Assembly: GCF_002479325.1 (NCBI RefSeq)
Contig: NZ_DLMO01000036.1
Span: forward strand, 1 to 28,511
Origin: Brevundimonas sp. UBA7534
Lineage (GTDB): Bacteria > Pseudomonadota > Alphaproteobacteria > Caulobacterales > Caulobacteraceae
DNA length: 28,511 nt
Direction: 5' to 3'
Below are positions 23,962 through 28,511 of the stretch, one piece after another; the first letter of the stretch is position 1; each line of letters begins with the position of its first letter. A program made the translations under genes and the position numbers. The notes below the pieces were generated by a model that saw only the letters and a list, made by a program, of their open reading frames with translations, had not been told where the DNA came from and did no database searches.

Positions 23962-24303
23962 TCAGGAGCCCTTGCCCGGCTTGGGGCTGAAGTATTTTTC
24001 GTACTTGCCGGTCTCGCGCTCGTACTGCTCGCGGTCGGCGGGGGGCGTGCCCTTCACGGTGATGTTGGGCCAGGTCTTGGCGTATTCGGCGTTGATCTGA
24101 AGCCACTTGCCGTCGGGCTCGTCCTCGGTGTCGGGGACGATGGCGTCGACCGGGCATTCGGGTTCGCACACGCCGCAGTCGATGCATTCGTCGGGCGCGA
24201 TGACCAGGAAGTTCTCGCCCTCGTAGAAGCAGTCGACCGGACACACCTCGACGCAGTCCATGAACTTACATTTCACGCAGGCGTCGGTGACGATGTAGGT
24301 CAT
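23962..24303 (-). CDS. fdxA: Seven-iron ferredoxin FdxA ([3Fe-4S][4Fe-4S])
   Basis: Electron carrier of 113 aa. The start at 24303 (MTYIVTDAC) is the canonical FdxA beginning; the open frame upstream adds an unlikely 21-residue leader. C9, C17 and C50 are placed to bind a [3Fe-4S] cluster and C21, C40, C43 and C46 a [4Fe-4S] cluster, as in Azotobacter ferredoxin I; C12 and C25 are extra. The C-terminal extension of about 55 residues (DGKWLQINAEYAKTWPNIT, ending KYFSPKPGKGS) is typical of the alphaproteobacterial type. It converges on tRNA-Leu and diverges from the yceI-type gene. It could donate electrons to many reductases, possibly including the sulfite reductase here, but nothing links them directly. 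Confidence 0.96.
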   Translation of the reverse strand: MTYIVTDACVKCKFMDCVEVCPVDCFYEGENFLVIAPDECIDCGVCEPECPVDAIVPDTEDEPDGKWLQINAEYAKTWPNITVKGTPPADREQYERETGKYEKYFSPKPGKGS

Positions 24304-24479
24304 GGGGGCGGTCGAAAGGTCGAGGTTGCTGGCGGGAGGCCTGCGACATGGCGGCCATGCAACCAACTGTCAACACCAGGGTATAAGGCGAGACACGTTC
24401 GCAGACCGGCTTGACAACCGCGAGGCTTATTCGCAACTGTAGTGATTGCATTTCAATCGTCCAGGAACAAGGCACATCC
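24304..24479. promoter_or_regulatory. Divergent control region between fdxA and the YceI gene
   Basis: These 176 bases are less GC-rich than the genes around them. A consensus TTGACA -35 lies at 24411-24416 facing the YceI gene, with no good -10 at the usual spacing. GATTG-N5-CAATC (24444-24458) is a perfect short inverted repeat just upstream of the ribosome binding site. ATTCGCAACTG and ATTGCATTTC form an imperfect repeat around it. A metal- or redox-responsive operator is possible but not shown. Confidence 0.4.
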
Positions 24480-25106
24480 ATGCGCGCTCCCCTTATGAAA
24501 TACGCCGTCGCCGGCGCCCTGGCCCTCAGCATCGGCGCTGGCGGCGCGGTGGTCGCCCAGGCCGCTTTGACCCAGAACCCGGCCGAGGTTCGCGCCGGCG
24601 CCTATGAGCTGGATTCCGGCCACGGCAAGATCACCTGGTCGGTCAACCACCTGGGCTTTTCGAAGTACGTCGGCCAGTTCGTCAATGTGAAGGCCGAACT
24701 GACGCTGGATCCGGCCGATCCTGCGGCCAGCAGCCTGACGGCGACCATCCCGCTGACCGACGTGGCGCCGAACGACGACGCGCTGAAGCGTCACCTGCAG
24801 ACCGCCGACTTCTTCGACACCGCCAACCATCCGACCGCCACCTTCGTGTCGCGCTCGGTGACGGTGGACTCCGACGACCCCAATGAGGCCACGGTGGTCG
24901 GCGACCTGACCCTACGCGGCGTCACCAAGCCGGTCACGATCGAGGTGGAGTTCAACCAGGCCGGCACGGCCATGGGCGCCTACAAGGCCGGCTTCGACGG
25001 AGAAGCGACCATCAAGCGCTCGGACTTCGGCATCAACTATGCGCTGCCGGCGGTGTCGGACGAGGTCGAACTGCATATTGAAGGCGAGTTCGTCATCAAG
25101 TCGTGA
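24480..25106 (+). CDS. YceI-family periplasmic protein
   Basis: Exported lipocalin-like protein of 208 aa. The start at 24480 has AAGG seven bases upstream and gives a signal peptide (MRAPLMKYAVAGALALSIGA, cleaved after AQA near residue 24). The mature part begins with AGAYELDSGHGKITWSVNHLGFSKYVGQF, the YceI hallmark. It continues with the eight-stranded barrel segments (LKRHLQTADFFDTANHPTATFVS, GDLTLRGVTKPVTIEVEF, FDGEATIKRSDFGINYALPAVSDEVEL). YceI barrels bind isoprenoid or other amphiphilic ligands; the ligand here is unknown. The 3' end overlaps the convergent S4 gene by 11 bases. Confidence 0.94.
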   Translation: MRAPLMKYAVAGALALSIGAGGAVVAQAALTQNPAEVRAGAYELDSGHGKITWSVNHLGFSKYVGQFVNVKAELTLDPADPAASSLTATIPLTDVAPNDDALKRHLQTADFFDTANHPTATFVSRSVTVDSDDPNEATVVGDLTLRGVTKPVTIEVEFNQAGTAMGAYKAGFDGEATIKRSDFGINYALPAVSDEVELHIEGEFVIKS

Positions 25107-25371
25107 CGAGCGAATAGAGGGCGCGGGCCTCCTCGGCGGGCCCGCGCCGTTCGCCCAGCGCCTCGACGCGCAGGGTCGTGATCTGCCCGTTGCGGGCGAA
25201 GGTCAGGAGATCGCCGGGACGGACGGACCGGCTGGGCTTGTCGAGCCGGACCTGGACGCCGTTGTGCGTCAGCCGGACCGCGCCCCTCTCGACAAAGGCC
25301 GCCGCCATTCCGCGCGTCTTCAGAAAACGCGCCCGCCACAGCCAGACGTCGATGCGGCAGGTCTCGCTCAA
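25096..25371 (-). CDS. S4-domain RNA-binding protein (HslR/Hsp15-like)
   Basis: Small RNA-binding protein of 91 aa with an N-terminal S4 domain (CRIDVWLWRARFLKTRGMAAAFVERGAVRL, then VRPGDLLTF) and a short acidic tail. The family includes Hsp15, which binds 50S subunits carrying stalled nascent chains. The start is TTG at 25371, overlapping the helicase TGA (TTGA); it is the only start that keeps the S4 domain whole, since the first internal Met is at residue 22. Translation is therefore probably coupled to the helicase. The stop lies inside the convergent yceI-type gene. An RNA-related partnership with the helicase is suggested by the coupling, not proven. Confidence 0.86.
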   Translation of the reverse strand: MSETCRIDVWLWRARFLKTRGMAAAFVERGAVRLTHNGVQVRLDKPSRSVRPGDLLTFARNGQITTLRVEALGERRGPAEEARALYSLVTT

Positions 25372-27854
25372 GCGCGCGCCTTGCGGCGCGGGCGTCGGGG
25401 CTTTCGCGGCGCGGCGGGGGCTTCGGTCAGGACCGCCAGGGCGGCGAAGGGGGAGTGCGGGGTTGGACCAGGCCGGCCGGGTTTGTCAGGCATCTGGGCG
25501 CGCACCGTCTTCAGCGCGGCGATGACCTGCCGGGCCTGATCGGCGCTCCAGCCCAGGTCCACCAGGGCGGCGTCCGACAGTCGGCCGGGTCCGGCGGCGC
25601 GCAACTCGGCCATCTTCTCCAGCGTCTCCACCGTGGCCAACCAGCGGCCGGCCTGTCGCAGGCCATGAGCGGAAAGCCGACGCGGGGAGGGGAGTTGCGT
25701 CGGCGTCGCGATCAGGTCGGGTGTGGCGGCGATCAGCGGGGGCGCAAGAAAGGCCTGGGCGAAATGGCGTGCGCGAGGCTTCATCAGGCCTGGCAGCCAG
25801 ACGGAATGGACGCCGATCCGAATGGCGAAGCTGCGCAGGGTGCGGCGCTCGGCCTGGCTGAGGGCCGCCAGATCGCGTTCCACGTCGCGCCGGTCGATCA
25901 GCCCGCCCGCCTCGATCAGGCGGAAGGCGATTCCGCGCGGCAGGCCCTTTAATGCACCGCTCTCAACCGCCTGCCGCAGGCGTCTCAAGTCCCGAAGCGC
26001 GCGTCCGGCCTCGGCCGCCAGCCAGGCCTCGATGCGCCGTCGGGCGCGCTCGCGGGCGGGTGTCGGACCAAGGTCGCCCAACAGGCGCACCGACGGGGAA
26101 AAGGGATCCGCGCCTTCGACCGTCGACTGAACCTGGGCGGTCAGGACCCCGCTCCACAGGACGGCGCCGTCGGCCAGGACGGTGAAGGCGTCATCGTTGT
26201 CGGCGGCCAGGCGGCCCAGACGGCGGCTGACCTCGGGCGTGACCACGCGCACCGCGGCCTGGCGCAGGGTGCGGTCTTCCAGGGCCGACCCGCCCTTCTC
26301 CATCTGGAACCGAACGCCTTCCAGCCGACCCACCACCTGGCCTTCGACCGTCACCTCGCCGTCGTCGGCGACGCCGGCGAACGTGTCGTCGCGCACGTTC
26401 AGCGCCCGCATCAGCGCGGTGGTGCGCCGGTCCACGAACCGCGCCGTCAGCCGGTCGTGCAGGACATCCGACAGCCGGTCCTCCAGCGCGCGCGTGCGGT
26501 CGCGCCAGCCTTGCGCATCCTGGACCCAGTCGGGCCGATTGGCGATGTAGGACAGGGTGCGGACGGCCGACAGCCGCGCCGACAACTGGTCGATCTGGCC
26601 GTCGTCGCGGTCGACCTCGGCGAAGCGCGGCGCCATCCAGTCGTCGGTCAATCGGCCCCGCTTTCCTGTCAGGGCGGTGAAGACATCCTTGGCCAGCCGG
26701 GCGTGCTCGTCCAGCGTGGTCTTCTGAAAATCGGGCAGCTGGCACGCCTCCCACAGTCGCATCACCGCCCCGCGCGAACGGCCGATGCGGGCGATCTCCT
26801 CGTCCTTGATCAGTCGGCGCAACAGGGTCTCGTCCAGAGCCTCGGCCGTCAGGCTCAGACCCGAACGCTGGGGCGTGACCGTCAGCGACCGCAAGAGGTC
26901 GGGCAGGGTGTCGAAGTCCAGCCGGGCGTTTCTCCATTCCGCCGCCTCGACCGAATCGAACCGGTGCTCGACCACCTGTTCGACCAGGTCCGGGTCCAGG
27001 TCCTCGGCCTCGGCCGTGACGCCGAAGGCGCCGTCGCGCAGGTGGCGACCGGCGCGGCCGGCGATCTGGCCGATCTCGTGGGCGTGCAGCCATCGGGTGC
27101 GGCGGCCGTCGAACTTCCTGAGGCCGGCGAAGGCGACATGGTCCACGTCCATGTTCAGCCCCATGCCGATGGCGTCGGTGGCGACCAGGAAGTCCACTTC
27201 GCCGGACTGATACAGGGCCACCTGGGCGTTGCGGGTGCGGGGCGACAGGCTGCCCATGACCACGGCCGCCCCGCCGCGCTGGCGTCGGATCAGTTCGGCG
27301 ATGGCGTAGACCCGCTCGGTCGAGAAGGCGACGATGGCGCTGCGTCGAGGCAGGCGCGTCAGCTTCTTGGAACCGGCGTAGGACAGGGTGGACAGCCGGT
27401 CGCGGGTGACGATCTCCACGTCGGGGACCAGGCGACGGATCAGCGGCTCCATCGTCCCGGCGCCCAGGAACATGGTCTCGAACCGACCGCGCGCGTGAAG
27501 CAGCCGCTGGGTGAAGACGTGGCCCCGCTCGGGGTCGGCGGCCAGCTGGATTTCGTCGACCGCCAAGAACTCCACGGACCGCTCCATCGGCATTGCTTCG
27601 ACGGTGCAGACGAAATAATGCGGCCGGGGCGGGACGATCTTTTCCTCGCCGGTGATCAGGGCGACCGCGGCGGCGCCCCTCTGGCGGACGATCCGTTCGT
27701 AGATCTCGCGCGCCAGCAGGCGCAGCGGCAGGCCGATCATGCCCGAGGCGTGACCCAGCATCCGCTCGACCGCCAGGTGGGTCTTGCCGGTGTTGGTGGG
27801 GCCCAGAACCGCGGTGACGCGGGATGGAGCCAGGCCTGCGGCGCGGTCGCTCAT
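25368..27854 (-). CDS. SUV3-like ATP-dependent RNA helicase
   Basis: Superfamily 2 helicase of 828 aa resembling mitochondrial SUV3, the RNA helicase of the mitochondrial degradosome. Walker A is GPTNTGKT (18-25), the DExH-type box is DEIQ (100-103), GAGTME (131-136) is motif III-like, and GSLSPRTRN (201-209), ATDAIGMGLNMDVDHV (225-240) and QIAGRAGR (263-270) form the second RecA domain. The DEIQ box and the ATDAIGMGLN phrase are specific to the SUV3 group. About 500 residues of helical and less conserved sequence follow, ending in a Lys/Arg-rich tail (APRKPRRPRRKARA) likely to bind RNA. It starts 34 bases after the response-regulator stop. A role in RNA turnover or ribosome maintenance is inferred from the family. 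Confidence 0.9.
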   Translation of the reverse strand: MSDRAAGLAPSRVTAVLGPTNTGKTHLAVERMLGHASGMIGLPLRLLAREIYERIVRQRGAAAVALITGEEKIVPPRPHYFVCTVEAMPMERSVEFLAVDEIQLAADPERGHVFTQRLLHARGRFETMFLGAGTMEPLIRRLVPDVEIVTRDRLSTLSYAGSKKLTRLPRRSAIVAFSTERVYAIAELIRRQRGGAAVVMGSLSPRTRNAQVALYQSGEVDFLVATDAIGMGLNMDVDHVAFAGLRKFDGRRTRWLHAHEIGQIAGRAGRHLRDGAFGVTAEAEDLDPDLVEQVVEHRFDSVEAAEWRNARLDFDTLPDLLRSLTVTPQRSGLSLTAEALDETLLRRLIKDEEIARIGRSRGAVMRLWEACQLPDFQKTTLDEHARLAKDVFTALTGKRGRLTDDWMAPRFAEVDRDDGQIDQLSARLSAVRTLSYIANRPDWVQDAQGWRDRTRALEDRLSDVLHDRLTARFVDRRTTALMRALNVRDDTFAGVADDGEVTVEGQVVGRLEGVRFQMEKGGSALEDRTLRQAAVRVVTPEVSRRLGRLAADNDDAFTVLADGAVLWSGVLTAQVQSTVEGADPFSPSVRLLGDLGPTPARERARRRIEAWLAAEAGRALRDLRRLRQAVESGALKGLPRGIAFRLIEAGGLIDRRDVERDLAALSQAERRTLRSFAIRIGVHSVWLPGLMKPRARHFAQAFLAPPLIAATPDLIATPTQLPSPRRLSAHGLRQAGRWLATVETLEKMAELRAAGPGRLSDAALVDLGWSADQARQVIAALKTVRAQMPDKPGRPGPTPHSPFAALAVLTEAPAAPRKPRRPRRKARA

Positions 27855-27888
27855 GGTGCGGACAAGGTGGCGACGATTGCGCCCGGGC

Positions 27889-28500
27889 TCAAGCGTCGCT
27901 GACGCGCAATCCCATGCGGACCAGAGCCGACAGACTGTCGGCCTGCATCTTCTGCATCACCTTGGCGCGGAAGATTTCCACAGTGCGCGGGCTGATCTGC
28001 AGGTCCAGCGCGATCTCCTTGTTGGCGCGGCCCTGAATCAGGGCGTCGAACACCTGCCGCTCGCGCGGGGTCAGGGTCGCCAGGCGGCGAGCCGCGGCGT
28101 CGCGCGCCTCGATCTCGGGCGTCAGGCTCGCCAGCGCGCTGATGCAACCGCGCACCGAGTCCAGGATACGCGTGGGTTCGAAGGGCTTCTCGATGAAGTC
28201 AACGACGCCGGCCTTCATCATCTGCACCGCCAGGGGCACGTCGGCGTGTCCCGTCATGACGACCACCGGCCAACGATCGCCGCGAATGTCCCGCAGCCGC
28301 CGCACCAGTTCCACGCCGTCGAGATGCGGCATCCGCACATCCGTCAGCACGCAGGCCGTCTTGTCTTCGGGCAGGTGGTCGAGGAAATCCTGGCCGTTGG
28401 CGAAGGCCCGGGCGCGAAGGCCCGCCCCGCGTAGAAAGGTCAGCAGCGCATCGCGCATGGCCGGGTCGTCGTCGATGATGAAGACGGAATGGGGCGTCAT
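27889..28500 (-). CDS. FixJ-family two-component response regulator
   Basis: Response regulator of 203 aa. The receiver domain (1-120) has acidic residues D10-D12, phosphoacceptor D54 (LTDVRMPHLDG), the conserved Thr (VVVMTGHADV) and Lys (IEKPFEP). The C-terminal LuxR-type helix-turn-helix (about 140-200) reads LTPRERQVFDALIQGRANKEIALDLQISPRTVEIFRAKVMQKM, as in FixJ. The ATG at 28500 is at the window edge. The frame read back from ATGA is open as Ala codons for the 11 remaining bases, so an upstream gene, possibly the sensor kinase, may overlap it by four bases. FixJ regulators often control oxygen-responsive genes; the signal here is unknown. Confidence 0.93.
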   Translation of the reverse strand: MTPHSVFIIDDDPAMRDALLTFLRGAGLRARAFANGQDFLDHLPEDKTACVLTDVRMPHLDGVELVRRLRDIRGDRWPVVVMTGHADVPLAVQMMKAGVVDFIEKPFEPTRILDSVRGCISALASLTPEIEARDAAARRLATLTPRERQVFDALIQGRANKEIALDLQISPRTVEIFRAKVMQKMQADSLSALVRMGLRVSDA

Positions 28501-28511
28501 GCGGCCGCGGC

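Noticed and set aside
26457..27902. 481-codon plus-strand frame antisense to the helicase
   Set aside because: Shadow of the helicase gene with no domain; repeated Gly/Gln/His/Val composition.

Overview
The window is a GC-rich, densely coded stretch of chromosome. It looks like an alphaproteobacterium of the Caulobacterales (Caulobacter/Brevundimonas type). The signs are a flgF-flgG-flgA-flgH cluster divergent from fliL-fliM with a CtrA-like box and a sigma-54 promoter between them, a MotE-like protein and a DUF6468 protein behind fliM, a SUV3-type helicase, and a DUF2849/DUF934 sulfite-reduction operon. The genus is inferred from content and order only. I see no insertion sequence, prophage, CRISPR array or plasmid-type gene; this looks like core genome.

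Layout. 1-2965 (+): a secreted M19 dipeptidase whose start lies before the window, then a secreted PhoK/PafA-type alkaline phosphatase. 3104-5643 (+): pyruvate kinase, then a solitary D12-class adenine DNA methyltransferase. 5666-6595 (-): a GcvA-like LysR regulator, divergent from an assimilatory sulfur operon at 6719-12148 (+): cysG, a DUF2849 gene, cysI, a DUF934-CysH fusion and cysK, the first four overlapping by 1-17 bases. Together they make siroheme, reduce APS to sulfite and sulfite to sulfide, and fix sulfide into cysteine. A 161-base block of nested inverted repeats follows.

12310-15620 (-): a DUF885 zinc peptidase and three small exported proteins that appear to be diverged tandem paralogues. 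15697-18610 (-): flgH, flgA, flgG and flgF (rod and L-ring proteins plus the P-ring chaperone). 18794-21973 (+): fliL, fliM, a DUF6468 membrane protein and a MotE-like protein. 22069-23817 (+): a DUF3297 gene and a secreted M28 carboxypeptidase-Q-like peptidase, then tRNA-Leu(UAA).

23962-28511: a seven-iron ferredoxin fdxA (-), divergent from a periplasmic YceI protein (+). Next on the minus strand are an S4-domain RNA-binding protein whose TTG start overlaps the stop of a SUV3-like RNA helicase, and a FixJ-family response regulator at the window edge, perhaps overlapping an upstream gene outside the window.

Nothing here is clearly a wholly new system. The points most worth a second look are the three tandem two-cysteine exported proteins, the DUF934-CysH fusion, the sigma-54/CtrA-like divergent flagellar control region, the palindromes upstream of pyk and between lysR and cysG, the orphan DNA methyltransferase, and the helicase/S4 overlap.
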